From Henricia sp. BOLD:AAB3569 (Eukaryota; Echinodermata; Asteroidea; Spinulosida; Echinasteridae), in NCBI GenBank assembly GCA_037783545.1, contig JBBELK010001253.1, positions 1-64,000 on the forward strand: a stretch of 64,000 bases of DNA, written 5' to 3'. Numbering within the stretch: the stretch's first letter is position 1; every line of letters begins with the position of its first letter. Below, one piece after another: positions 11,434 to 22,052 of this stretch. The notes under the pieces were generated by a model. It saw only the letters and a list, made by a program, of their open reading frames with translations, ran no database searches and was not told the origin of the DNA. The position numbers and the translations under genes are program-made.

Positions 11434-11631
11434 TCATTGTAATTTACCACACATCCACTGAAACAACTCGAAGGCATCCGTTGCAGTTGAAGGCATTTCC
11501 TTATTATGAGCCGTCCTGAGATTACTGAAAACCTCTTCCATGTCGTTGAAGCAACCATTTGCTGGAGGTGACTCAGTGAATTCTTCTTCAATAGCGCAGA
11601 TGTCTGCAAGTGGCACTGGAATGCAGTAATC
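11434..11631 (-). CDS. Integrase-core protein gene, terminal exon
   Basis: The exon begins after GTAGTCAG (acceptor, ends 11632) with codons for DYCIPVPLAD and ends with a stop after CGKLQ: 65 codons plus stop. Its phase-0 start fits the phase-0 end of the exon at 13336-13480. In the animal integrase-core family the residues after GKPD.LY..P are a short acidic, poorly conserved tail with P(T/S)(T/S)..A..L near the end, as here (MPSTATDAFELF). It is the 3' end of the minus-strand gene whose other exons lie at 13336, 15765 and 16532. Confidence 0.65.
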   Translation of the reverse strand, partial: DYCIPVPLADICAIEEEFTESPPANGCFNDMEEVFSNLRTAHNKEMPSTATDAFELFQWMCGKLQ

Positions 11632-11720
11632 CTGACTACCTGTATAGGGAGCAGCAGGAAAAATACAGTTGCAAGTTTCAAGTCATTACTATAGGAAGTA
11701 GCAATGCATAGATAAAAAGT

Positions 11721-11955
11721 TATTGAACTCGTGCCAATGACGTAATTTTGGGAGTCAAATAATGCCGCGTCGTTGTGGAAGCAATGTGCGTTGTGTGTGT
11801 CCATAGCCTGCGCAATCCTAAGGCACCCATTGGTGAATCAAACCGCGTTACACCCACCAGAGACACACAGCACGCACGCACATCGCTTCCACAATGACTC
11901 AGTATTACTTGACTCCCAAAATGGTGTATTTGCACATGTTCGAAGGGGGTCAATA
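11721..11955. repeat. Dispersed repeat, copy 2 (pairs with 1782-1950)
   Basis: It matches the copy at 1782 over about 165 bp and shows the right end missing there: CTTGACTCCCAAAATGG at about 11919 is the inverse of the left TTTTGGGAGTCAAATAATG. This indicates a MITE with inverted ends. Confidence 0.6.
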
Positions 11956-12473
11956 GAATGTAGCCATAATACAAAACAGTCCATTATAATTATTTCGTTC
12001 CCCCAATCGCCCATAGGACTGAACACTGGCCAGGCAGCCACCTAGATTAAAGGCAATGGTTCGGAGGATTACTTGATGGCAGCGGTAATAATGGCCACGG
12101 CACCTTTGAATAACAACCGTGCTAGACTGCTCATCTATTATTATAACATTGATTTAGCCCAATATCCAAATTTTGTTTCTCAGATTATTTTTAACCACAA
12201 TAAACAACTTTCCTGAAGATGGTCACCCATATGCAGCACTAAGCCTGCCACACACAAGAGCTATCTGCCGAGCCAAAAGTAATTTCCCAAGATTGTTTGC
12301 TCTGCAAGTAGTTTTGCGGTCAGTGTTTGCTACATTTTCTGCCTCTTGATGCCGAGACAAAAATCTCATAAAATGGATATTATTCGGCCATAAGGATGCA
12401 GTATATGGTAAGCACTATATACCAAGTGCTTGTCCCGAGCAACATGCTAAAAATCTCATAGCGTGCTCTGGGG

Positions 12474-12685
12474 TGTTCTAGGGGTGTTATGTCCAAGCGG
12501 TCTAGTGCGTCGAACTTAAGTTTCTGTGCTAGTACTAGAATGTAGGTTCGATTCCTGGCCGTGACGGGTTGTGGCACCTGTGCCCTTGAGCAAGGCACTC
12601 AACTACACTTGCTCCCATTCCTGTAATTGGCGGTCCCTCCGCTGTTGGATGTGGTATATAAATAAAATTAAAATAATTACATAGC
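12474..12685 (+). mobile_element. tRNA-derived SINE
   Basis: A GGTTCGATTCC at 12546 matches the RNA polymerase III B box exactly, with an A-box-like GTCCAAGCGGTCTAGTGCG about 60 bp upstream. The body CCTTGAGCAAGGCACTCAAC...CTTGCTCCC is shared by many marine-invertebrate SINEs, and the tail is AT-rich (AAATAAAATTAAAATAATT). It sits in the last intron of the integrase-core gene. Confidence 0.75.
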
Positions 12686-13124
12686 AGATGTTTTAACTAG
12701 TCGAACACTGAGCTTGTTTATTTTTGTTTTCTGCCTAGTGAGGCAAAAATCACACCAAGTGCAGCCAACTTGCTGTGTGCTGGCCAAAAATGAATGTAAT
12801 AAAAACAATTCGTTCATATGATTTCAAGAAAGCACCCAGCAAGTGTTGTTTAAACTGGCTTTTACTCTGGTGAATAGTTGTAGTGGCCAGTTACATTTTA
12901 GCTCAGCACGTACCTCGGGTTGCCTGCACACAGATACATTTTTCCCCAAAAGAAAGAAAAAAAACCTCAACAGACAGAAAAACGCTGCCAAAGTTGACCG
13001 CACACAGCAAGTTACGTGCTAAACAAATTCCATGTAAGAATAGAACAGCTGAAGTAATGAATTTTGTGTTTACCCAAGTTCTTTGCCAAAAAATAAATGT
13101 CTTCACTAACACGTATACTCCCGA

Positions 13125-13285
13125 GTTACCAACCCTCCCGGATTTTGGGGAAAACAGGTTCATTGTGCGACTCCAAACACATCCAGCATGGTTTTTAACC
13201 AGGTCAGGACTCACAAAATTACTAATTTTCTAAAGAATCTGTTGCAAAATCCGGAAGGGGTTGACAGCTCTGATACTCCATTTTG
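13125..13285. repeat. Dispersed repeat (pairs with 7445-7620)
   Basis: Same block order as the copy at 7445: AAACAGGTTCATT, CAGGACTCACAAAATTA, AATCTGTTGCAAAATCCGG. Confidence 0.55.
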
Positions 13286-13335
13286 AAAAAAAATAAACAT
13301 AATACATATTAAAGTTTAATGTGCATACCATACAC

Positions 13336-13480
13336 CTGTGGCATGAAGTACAATATGTCCGGCTTGCCAGGCAGAGCCACAACATGATGCGACGCTCTGG
13401 ACTGGTGCTGGTTCCACTCAACTCTGATATCGTCTAACTCCAGCTGAATAATCTTTGTGAAACAGTATCGCATACATTCG
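13336..13480 (-). CDS. Integrase-core protein gene, internal exon
   Basis: 145 nt between acceptor TTTCACAG and donor GTGTAT, phase 2 start and phase 0 end. It encodes CMRYCFTKIIQLELDDI, then the integrase-family landmark WNQH, and GKPDILYFMPQ. In this family the segment W(N).H.(I/Q)R.S...P.GkPd.LY..P closes the integrase catalytic core. Splicing from 15765 (ending AT) restores an Ile codon and keeps the frame. Confidence 0.7.
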
Positions 13481-13872
13481 CTGTGAAAGAAATGTATATG
13501 TGGACATAATTGTGAATATGTAAGCTTAAATTTGCATACGTTCATTTGGAATGAATACAATATATAAAGTCGAAGTGGCCGCGTTGCACTTAAGTATTAG
13601 AAATAATGATCAAGTTCACACAAGTTTTGTGAAAGTGCAAAATGTTAAATAAAATCAAAATATTTTCAGATGTTTCTGTGCCACGCCTAGTTGCTTCCCC
13701 CCCCCCCCACGCTCCCTTTTTGGCCTTCCACGTCGCACTTTCTGCTTCGCTTACGTGTGCGCATCCCACCCTCACTTTTTTTGTTTTGTTAACGCGTCTC
13801 TCGCTTGATTTGCACACAAACTTCTAAGTAAACACCATTGCTACACTCTACTGCAACCTAATCAAAATTATA

Positions 13873-15691
13873 CAGGGTGTCTAAAAATAAATGCAATCAA
13901 AATTTAACGGAATGCCAAGCATTTAACCAACATACATCGTATATTTTAAACAATAGTGCAAGGTGCAATGTGGAAATAAAATAGAACTAGTGCTCAACTT
14001 ACGAGGGTGGACCACCCTCGTAAGTTGAGCACTAGTTTTATTTCTTTTGCACTTTGCACTATTGTTTAACAGTTCAACAGTGCTACGCAGCTCCCTTTGC
14101 TTTTATCTGAATACATCGTATATGTATAGTTTGAAAGCTGCAACCTTCCTCTTTCAAATCGTCGCAATTTTCACATACTGACGAACAGACACTTTTTATC
14201 AAATTGCGTTTTTTGACATTTTTGGGGTTCTTTGGGTGTCCCCTTTCATTTCTGAACATTTCAAACCAAGATATTGTCTGGTTTTTGAGTTATGAAACAT
14301 CTGAAAATGACGAACAACCCCATTTCGCTTAAAAAGTTTTTCCCATACTGACGAACGTGGATTCTTGGTTGGTGACCGTTTACTGCTTCTGCGTATTACA
14401 ACACAGCGCGCTGGTACCAGGTACCAACCAAAATCGCGCGAAGCTGAACGCTGTTTTTACGTAAGAAAAATCAATAAATAAATAAATATATGGAATTTGA
14501 CAAAATGTTAGTTTGTGGATATGGTACTTAATTACCTAAGTGTTCATCAGTATAAAGATACGTCTCGTCCGCAGCCCCGATGAAGTAATATAACCGCTAA
14601 TCTGGAGGACCGCCGTTCAAACACACACTAAACATATGGCGGTGGCGAACAACTTTTTGAGTTTTTCTCATAGTGACGAACCCGAAAGTGCATAGCGTTA
14701 CGGGTGGCGAACAGCCCGCGCATCGAATTTTGTTTTTTCTCATACCGACGAACACGTTCACAGCTTTATAACTGCTCAGATATTAATCAAATATATGGAA
14801 AATACGTAATTAATTAAAGTTTAGACATTAAGCAAGAAGGTTATTTAACCAAAAAGTGGAATTTTATTTTTTAAAAAGGTGAATTAAAAGAACCAAAATA
14901 AGTCCAACTAAAAACTTGAATTACTCGAAACTGCAGTTTGGCATGTTTGCCTATATTCGTCAGTATGAGAAAAACGCGACGAAATGAGACATTAAACGCT
15001 AAAATCTAATCATTTTTGACAGAGTTATGAGTTATTTCCCGAAAGAGGTCAAATTGACCATGGGACCAAGTTTTATGCATGTGATAATCAATGGAGAAAC
15101 CTGCGAAGAGAGGGTACTATTTGCAATCTTAATCGAGGGCATTCCGGGTGACATCGGACAGGGCAGTCGGCATAAAACATCAAATTGGCAGAGGCTGAAA
15201 TGCCAACCATGATGTCAGTGATAGACGAAATGAAGTGGGCGTACCACATGCTACATTCAACCGCATCACTCGGCTGGATCTGGGTATGAATTCTTACCAA
15301 ATGTGCGCACGAGACATCGGCTGCTACAGGCTGATTTACCAAAGTGAAGACATTTTTGTCAGTGGATCGTCAACCACTTCCAAGCAGATGTGCTATTCGG
15401 CAACGAAGATGGATTTTCTCTCCACAGAAAAGTCAACTCGGGCAATGTCCAAGAGTACTCCATCAAACCACATTATCACATGCACTCAAAAAAATGGCCA
15501 TATGATTAATTTGACCTCTCTTGGAAAATTCCTAATAATTTTTAAAAATTTTGCAAATTTGAGCGTTTGATGTCTCATTTGAGAGAGAAAGGTTGTACCT
15601 TTCAATCCATGCAAATATTATCTACGATGGTTACACATTCTAAGCTTGACATTCCGTTTAATTTGGATTGTATTCATTTGGAGACACCCTG
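13873..15691 (+). mobile_element. Decayed mariner/Tc1-type DNA transposon, about 1.82 kb
   Basis: The ends CAGGGTGTCTAAAAATAAAT and the inverse of TTTGGAGACACCCTG form imperfect inverted repeats of about 50 bp (shared AAACGGAATG.CAAGC inside); a TA precedes the left end, as expected of TA-targeting elements. In the right third, plus-strand frames read GVPHATFNRITR.DLG..Y (paired-type HTH end) and, in another frame, LFGNEDGFSLHRKVNSGN, which aligns with the fsDEa.F.L.G.VN..N catalytic region of mariner transposases with Asn where the catalytic Asp should be. Frames are interrupted many times, so it is a dead relic. It sits in an intron of the minus-strand integrase-core gene and contains a palindrome (13950-14078) and a repeated GACGAAC motif. 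Confidence 0.7.
13950..14078. repeat. Fold-back palindrome inside the mariner relic
   Basis: Arms of about 60 bp meet at GGGTGGACCACCC (centre about 14012). The outer parts read AACAATAGTGCAA and TTGCACTATTGTT. No loop is left, so the repeat is almost a perfect cruciform. Likely a MITE insertion in the relic. Confidence 0.75.
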
Positions 15692-15764
15692 CATTATATA
15701 TACACACACAAATTCAAAAATATGAGTTTTGAAGACAAGACAATTTCTACTCATTCATACATAC

Positions 15765-15877
15765 ATGTGTAGTGCAGAAGTGCAGTCTAGCAATCCATCA
15801 TCGACCATATTGCGAAACGAGTCCACCCAGAAGTTAGCCATCATATTGAACAGCGTTCCCCCAAACCGTTCAATACG
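15765..15877 (-). CDS. Integrase-core protein gene, internal exon with catalytic Glu
   Basis: 113 nt between acceptor CATGTAG and donor GTATGT; phase 0 start, phase 2 end. It encodes RIERFGGTLFNMM, then FWVDSF, MVDDGLLD. In integrase-core proteins the sequence NQRIE(A/R)WW..L follows S..NQ and its Glu is the last acidic residue of the D-D-E triad; here the preceding exon ends in SPHNQ and this one starts RIER, so the motif is rebuilt across the intron. The usual Trp-Trp pair is Phe-Gly here. Confidence 0.65.
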
Positions 15878-16040
15878 CTACATGTATGGAAAAGTTAAAA
15901 CAAAACAGCTAGTTGGACCGTTAGTGCTTTTCTTTTATTCTCTAAGCTAAGGTGACAAGAATCAGTGGGGACTTATAACAGGGATGGAACTCAAATGTGA
16001 CTCAAATGCCTACTAGCAGTGATGTCACAAAGGAGAACTT

Positions 16041-16068
16041 TGGGGGGGGGGGGGGGAGGGGAGGGGGG
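16041..16068 (+). repeat. Poly-G tract
   Basis: A run of about 14 G followed by GAGGGGAGGGGGGAAGGG. Simple sequence. Confidence 0.85.
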
Positions 16069-16531
16069 AAGGGTAGTGTTCCCCCTTAACAAGTGTTGTG
16101 CCCTCCATCTGCCCAACTTCCAAAAAAGAAATGAGATTTGTGGCTTAATAAAAAAAACATGTATATCATGTGTCGTGCCACCCCTGTTCCGCCACCCCCA
16201 CCCTGCGTACACTCGTGTGCCACCCCCTGCTATTTGAATTGATGAAAACACAAATAAAAAATAGGAAGACAGGAAGCATAGGCTAAGATCAACATTTCAA
16301 TTACTGCTCAAATCTGTTAGCCTTTGGATAATGTAATAATATTGACCAGTAGGACTGGGCCTTTTTCGTCTCAAGTATAATATGCAACATAGCCATGATG
16401 AAGGAAACACGTCAAACAATTTCGCTAAAGTCCATTTCTCTGGTGACCATTGTTATTAATGTGTAATATTTACATTTCATTTAATGGTGCTACGCAGACA
16501 TTTATTTTTTTAAATTAATAGGTAAGACTAC

Positions 16532-16637
16532 CTGATTGTGAGGAGAAGCACTCTTTATGACACAAGGTCTGTCATTGTTACCGTGCACCGAGTGAAATGC
16601 CACCTGGATATCTTCTATTAAAACATTCTCGGTACCT
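16532..16637 (-). CDS. Integrase-core protein gene, internal exon (GTEN motif)
   Basis: 106 nt between acceptor GAGGTACAG and donor GTAGTC; one leading base, then 35 codons. It encodes GTENVLIEDIQVAFHS and ends SASPHNQ. In the animal integrase-core family a D.GTEN..I...Q segment follows the second catalytic Asp and leads to NQRIE. The upstream exon that would supply that Asp was not found between 16640 and 22260, which is filled with repeats, so the gene is either 5'-truncated here or its earlier exons are too diverged for me to see. Confidence 0.65.
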
Positions 16638-16679
16638 CTGTACCTCATAGAAAATGATAACGTCCCAATATAAACGTCA

Positions 16680-16742
16680 AAAACAACACTTTTAGCCTTC
16701 TTAAAGTACCCGCTGTTCCAACTAACCCCACTCTCCCCTAAC
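16680..16742 (-). repeat. Fragment of the TAGGGGAG/TTGGAACA repeat
   Basis: CTGTTCCAACTAACCCCACT then CTCCCCTA is the inverse of the repeat end seen at 460 and 45992. Only the terminal part is recognisable. Confidence 0.6.
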
Positions 16743-16900
16743 AATGCACGTAAACATTTACTTAACTCAATTCTGCCTCACACGTCTGTTATGCGCATGC
16801 ATGCATAAATTATAATTTATTAGTGAAAGGGTCTAGACTATTATACTATTGTCACATTTTATATACCTCATACATTGATTCTCGTTCACTGATTGGTTAA

Positions 16901-18560
16901 AGGTGTTATGCCGTGGAGAGAGGAATTCTAATTATTTTTGCATGTTTCTTTTCTTTGATATATTAGTTATCGATTTCATATCTCGTTTTACATTTTATAT
17001 TAATAAAAAAAGTGAAAATTTAGGCTTAATTCCAACCCATGATTTTCCTCTTTTCTGGAAACTGTCGAAATCCCGCCGCTGCGGGCAGCAAATAGATTTG
17101 GCCAAATTCGTGATGTCATTTCACGGAGACGTTTTTAGCCAAGAAAGGCTCGCGCACGATATCACTCCCCGCCAATACAATAGTCTGGTGCCGCACACAT
17201 TGTGTAAGAAGAAACCTGTGTTTGGTCTTGATCCCACCGCTATGGTCGGTATGCTCGCCCGCGTGCGTGCCTGATCAAGTGCTTTGTGAAGTACACGCCG
17301 AACGAACGGCCCGCCAGCCGGTATGGTTTCAGCGAGTGCGCGCTGAACATTCTCGTAAACTTGTTACATTGCATTATTGACACAGTCACATCACAAGACG
17401 CCCCCAAAACACTGCTGGATAAATGTTCTAGTGTTGGGATTAAATTTAACATACTGTAACAAGAATATTCCCTGCTTGTTAAGAAACTCGGCACGAAAAG
17501 AACACACAGGAAAAGACAATTATCAGCAAGAAAATACCGCACGTTTATTTGGGTCGATCTTTCCTCATCAACAACAAAGAACAAAGATGGCGCAGAGAAT
17601 CGCGTCCCCGCGCGGAACGGGTATCCCGATCCTCCGGCAGGGGCTCACGCCACCCGGCTCCGTGGGGAGCCGCGATAGCGCCACCAGCACGTCGGTTAGA
17701 CCCACCGTGAAACGGTGCTGGCGCCCCCAGCGGCGGATCGGGACGGCCGTTACAATACACAAGTATCAAATGAAGAGGAAAGAACAGGTCTAAGTTTTTA
17801 CATCAAACGGATATTTTAGGGTTTGGTTTTCGTCTCAACAACGTACGTTCATGCATGGAGGAATGGTTCATGGTAAGTTTTACGATGAATATAAATTCCA
17901 CATTTACATGGTCTAAAAATTTAGGCAATCGGCTCAAACAAACATGGTACATTTACCATAACAACTTCCAGGGACAAAATAATTATTGACGAAAAAGGGT
18001 TGAGAAAAAGTTGAGAAAGAAAGAGAAAGCCGAGGCAGTACCGTTCCAGTTTCCTGTTGTCGACTTCGGTCGTCGATTCGAACACCGGACTCGCGTTGTT
18101 CTCGGATTTATTCCTTGGTTAATTCTGGCTCAAACTGATACGGTTCAACCGTAGGAAATTCACTGGATGATTCTTCATTGCTGTCGTCATGAAATTAATG
18201 CGATGAGCAAGAAAAAACATCGCTATCTCCATCGGAAAAAACGTCAACACTGGAGTCAATTGTCAACATGTTGTTCCAAAACGCCACATTGTGGAATATT
18301 GAGAAACAGCCGTCGGCCGGACGCGTCCGTAAAATGACGTCACGATTCCGTTGATTTTCCAATGTCAAACTTTTAGGCCCGACGGCTGTTGTTCAGATTT
18401 TGCTTCGAGTTTGGGCTGAAAAGTGGGCTAAAAACTGCTATTGTAAAAAAACATTCGCACAGCCAAATTTTGTTCTGAACAGTTTTCCTGGCATAATTAG
18501 ATGTATTTAATGGTTTAATGTGTAATTTTTGTAAATTCCTCTCTCCACGGCATAACATCT
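16901..18560. mobile_element. TTAA-flanked transposon, 1.66 kb, no intact transposase
   Basis: The left end AGGTGTTATGCCGTGGAGAG and right end (inverse) AGATGTTATGCCGTGGAGAG continue alike through AGGAATT, giving inverted repeats of about 27 bp. TTAA stands immediately outside both ends (16897-16900, 18561-18564), the target duplication of piggyBac and Kolobok elements. I do not see the CCC start typical of piggyBac, so Kolobok-like is my guess. The middle (17240-17760) is GC- and CpG-rich with stop-free stretches on both strands, none with a motif I recognise. Confidence 0.65.
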
Positions 18561-18831
18561 TTAAATGCAGATTACGCGACATGGATTAGTTCAACCATTT
18601 CAGTGGGCAACTGAAAAAAGTTCTATTGTTTGACCTTTTGCGCCATAGGTCAATGGATAGTACTTTATAAAAGTACTATTTAATACGAGCATGTGCCAGC
18701 ACGCGTGCCTGCGACAGCGCGCGGGAGACGCGTTTGCATGCTATAGAAGCAGTCAGTGTTGTTTGCGTTCGTTCACCAGAATTGTGCACTTTGGTTTAGC
18801 TCTTTAAAAACTAATTTTTGAGGTATATAAA

Positions 18832-18987
18832 ACAAATATTGACTGCTCTTTATTCGGGTGATGGTGTAAACTACTGCCCCGAGGTGATCTTGAGACGGCA
18901 GTCATGCTATTTAGCAGGACTGCCGTCTCAAGATCACCTCGGGACGATAGTTTGCACCATCACCCTCATGAGCAGTCAATATTTGTA
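18832..18987. mobile_element. Hairpin repeat, 156 bp
   Basis: Arms of about 70 bp run from ACAAATATTGACTGCTC through CGAGGTGATCTTGAGACGGC to a short loop (ATGCTATTTAGCAG) and back. A few mismatches only. A fold-back MITE. Confidence 0.8.
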
Positions 18988-19325
18988 TACTATATTTTCA
19001 AGAAAGGATATTGTCCACCTGTGCAGCTTGACGGTCGTGCTGCAGCAGGGTATACATCATGCCTGCAAAGTGACAAAACAAAAACAGAGGGGTGATGTAC
19101 TTCAGAAACAAAACTCTCGCAAAGATTACCATGCACGGACACCCTCCGAGACCCCATGCACTAAACCTATGGGACAACTCTCAACAAGTCTAAGTTTTTC
19201 CTTAGTAAATTCAGGACACTGAATTTTTATCATAAAACTAAAAATTGTAAACGGTTTATATGTCGTAACAAGGAAAATGTTGGGCGTCTGTGCATGGTAA
19301 TGAACCCGCATAGGCAAAGCATAAG

Positions 19326-19832
19326 AATTAGGAGGACCTACATGTACTCTCCTAGACCCATGAACAGGGCTCCGGATCTTTGGTTTCCCACCCAAAATCT
19401 GTGGCAAAATCACCCAAATGAAATTTGTCCCTTGGATCTGATACTCACACAAATGTATAAATATTCCGAAGAGTACGCAACGATCCGATTTCTAGTTTTG
19501 GTAAAACTGTGGGGCAAAATTTTGACCCTCCGTGTGATAAAATACAGGACGTTTTGCACTCTTGTGTTGACCTATACGCTCTAGCGCATACGGCCTGTAT
19601 TTTATCGCACGGAGGGTCAACATTTTGCCCCACGATTTCACCAAAACTAGACATCGGATCGATGCATACTCTTCGGAATATTTATACCGGTACATTTGGG
19701 CGAGTATCAGATCCAAGGGACAAATTTCATTTGCGTGAGTTTGCCACAGATTTTGGGTGGGAAATGGCACCAGGGCGGATGATCCGGAGCCCTGTTCACG
19801 GGTCTAAGAAGGACCCTACGTACCTGATTTTT
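19326..19832. mobile_element. Large fold-back element, about 0.5 kb
   Basis: The left arm (about 19326-19552) and right arm (about 19598-19832) are inverted copies sharing GAACAGGGCTCCGGATC, CCACCCAAAATCTGTGGCAA, TTCCGAAGAGTA, TGGGGCAAAATTTTGACCC-type blocks. The spacer is about 45 bp. Arms differ at perhaps one base in ten. Overlapping reading frames in it are by-products. Confidence 0.75.
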
Positions 19833-19854
19833 TTACGCTCGTACGTCAGGTTTA

Positions 19855-19955
19855 CAGTCAACTCGACCGTTTGCCAACTCGACCGTCGTACCAACTCCAC
19901 CGTACACCAACTCGAATTCACAGTCGAGTCAACTAGACCGTTTCCCACGCCGGCG
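19855..19955 (+). repeat. CAACTCGACCGT short repeats, cluster 1
   Basis: Several copies of a 16-18-bp unit of the type CAACTCGACCGTYGTAC. The same unit recurs in reverse orientation at 20115-20240 and at 39455-39570. Confidence 0.7.
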
Positions 19956-20114
19956 GCTGCCGGAAACCAGTGCGTGTCCGCGGCCCGGTGGGTGCCACGC
20001 CAAAATCACAGCAGTTGGGTGTTAACATAATCCATGCGAAAAATACGTTTTTGTATACATTATGCTAACCAGTGGCCGGCCGGCCGTCCGTCTACGACAT
20101 GTTCTAGTTTAGTT

Positions 20115-20240
20115 TAGTGTGACACAACGGACGAGTTCACTTCTGCAATTGAACGTACAACAGTCGAGTTGGTACAACGGTCGAGTTGACTCTTCGGTCG
20201 AGCGTACGACGGTCGAGTTGGAAGGAGTCGAGTTGACCTG
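20115..20240 (-). repeat. CAACTCGACCGT short repeats, inverted cluster
   Basis: Units such as ACGGTCGAGTTG and CAGTCGAGTTGGTAC are the reverse complement of cluster 1, so the two clusters form a loose inverted pair around 20035. Confidence 0.7.
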
Positions 20241-20967
20241 CTTCGTACGTCACGTGTCATGCGTGTTGTACACGTGCATGACATGCAGTGACTGCAGACT
20301 GCCATGACAAAAAAAACATGATGACTGCACTCTGCAGTGCATGTTCACAATGTAGTGCTCACCGTATGGTTACACGAGCGGTCCACTAGACGAATACTTG
20401 CCCCGGCTGACTGCACTTCTAACGGGTCCGGAATCCTCGTCAGAAATAGGTCGCAGGAACACGCAACTAGTCAATTCTGGGCCTAGTACAGTCTAGGGAC
20501 TATAAGCCTTGTAAATAGCGAGAATACACAAGTGTAGCAATACAATAACACTGAAATAAGAAGGGTTTTTCATGAGCTAAATTCACACGTGGTGTTTATT
20601 ACTGTTTCATCCGATCCAAAGATGGCCGCACCCACGACCAACACGATACATCGATTAGGGGTCACATGACCAAGCAAATCGGTACAATAGACTGGCTCCC
20701 AGGACCAGTTGGCACTACAACAACAAACACAAAATCGCCCACCCTTTTCATACTAGCTGCTTAGGAAATGACCTAGTTTTTATCGTTAATGGCAACGGTG
20801 TACATTTTTACATTTTGCTCATAACATTTCAACACATTACTAATTATTACTACCACAAAATAACAAAGAATAAATGTGTTTTAGCTCCTTGTTTTAATAT
20901 ACTCACCGCTTCGCGCTTGCTTGTTGGTCGATGTCGAGAAAAACGTTTGCGAAATGTGGCTGTGGTA

Positions 20968-21040
20968 GACTGGTTCCCGTCCACATATTCCACATAGGAG
21001 AATATATTTAGTCCGGCAACCAGACTACGCTGCAGGCGCG
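20968..21040. repeat. Fragment of the AGACTGGTTCCCGTCCAC family
   Basis: AGACTGGTTCCCGTCCACAT and TTCCACATAGGAGAATATA match the repeat ends found at 49534, 50200, 51506 and 52000. A weak inverse (GGCAACCAGACTAC) follows. Confidence 0.6.
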
Positions 21041-21082
21041 AAGACAGGGAAAAGGGCAAAGAGCAAAGTTCAAAGTTCACGC

Positions 21083-21658
21083 AGAGAAAAGTCGACGCGC
21101 GACGGAGAGAAAGTCGACGCGCGACGGAGAGAAAAAGTCGACGCGCGACGGAGAAAAAGTCGACGCGCGACGGAGATAAAAAGTCGACGCGCGACGGAGA
21201 TAAAAAGTCGACGCGCGACGGAGATAAAGTCGACGCGCGACGGAGAGAAAAAGTCGACGCGCGACGGAGAGAAAGTCGACGCGCGACGGAGAGAAAAAAT
21301 CGACGCGCGACGGAGAGAAAGTCGACGCGCGACGGACAGAAAAAGTCGACGCGCGACGGACAGAAAAGATGGACGCGCGACGGAGAGGATGTCGACGCCG
21401 ACGGAGAGGAGTTCGACGCCGACGGAGAGGAGGTCGACGCCGACGGAGAGGAGGTCGACGCCGACGGAGAGGAGGTCGACGCCGACGGAGAGGAGGTCGA
21501 CGCCGACGGAGAGGAGGTCGACGCCGACGGAGAGGAGGTCGACGCCGACGGAGAGGAAGTCGACGCGCGACGGAGAAAGTCGACGCGCGACGGAGAAAGT
21601 CGACGCGCGACGGAGAAAGTCGACGCGCGACGGAGAAAGTCGACGCGCGACGGAGAAA
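21083..21658. repeat. GTCGACGC minisatellite, about 27 units
   Basis: Three blocks of related units: about 13 units of 20-24 bp built on GTCGACGCGCGACGGAGA plus A/G spacer, then about 8 units of 21 bp built on GTCGACGCCGACGGAGAGGA, then about 5 units of 20 bp GTCGACGCGCGACGGAGAAA. Each carries a SalI word (GTCGAC). Both strands stay open over long stretches (Arg/Ser/Asp-rich on one, RRRRPPL-like on the other), which follows from the lack of T-rich codons, and I do not treat these as genes. Confidence 0.9.
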
Positions 21659-21904
21659 TGGCAGATATGGAATTCCATATAGTTGCCTATGTGTTTTCAA
21701 GACGTAAGCATCTAAAACATGTATATTTTGGGGTTGTAATTTGATACCCGATGACGTCACACTTGTATGCACACATTCACATTGGGGTTGATGTTCCTAC
21801 CAAGTTTCAAGTTGATAGCTTGAACCTGTTTTGAAGAAAAGCTCTGGGATTGTTTCGTCGGAAAAATAAAAATAAAAATAAAGAACAAAATTGTACAAAA
21901 GTAA

Positions 21905-22052
21905 TAGACCGTATCGAAAAGCCGCCATTTCGTGAGGCAGTTTCTCTTTGTTCATTGAGGACATGCATGGTTGCACATATTGTGCTTCCATAGTTTATAG
22001 GTTTAAATAACAAAAATTGCCCCACAAAATGGCTGCTATTCGATACAGTCTA
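21905..22052. mobile_element. MITE, 148 bp (pairs with 63285-63425)
   Basis: TAGACCGTATCGAAAAGCCG and the inverse of CTATTCGATACAGTCTA form ends of about 27 bp. The core (GACATGCATGGTTGCACATA, TTGTGCTT) matches the copy at 63285. Confidence 0.65.

Noticed and set aside
12474-12685. A tRNA gene (perfect B box)
   Set aside because: The text around the B box does not fold into a cloverleaf with paired acceptor stem and is followed by a SINE body and AT-rich tail.
15088-15342. Minus-strand frame of 84 codons as an integrase-gene exon
   Set aside because: It lacks family motifs and lies antisense to the mariner relic; the true exons were found on either side with matching phases.
17545-17793. 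GC-rich open frames as a gene or structured RNA
   Set aside because: Open on both strands with no motif, no splice pair and no recognisable RNA fold; lies inside a transposon.
21070-21772. Long overlapping frames of 97-231 codons on both strands over the SalI-word array
   Set aside because: They follow from the repeat composition (no stop words in the unit in several frames). The predicted proteins are pure repeats and change frame with unit length.
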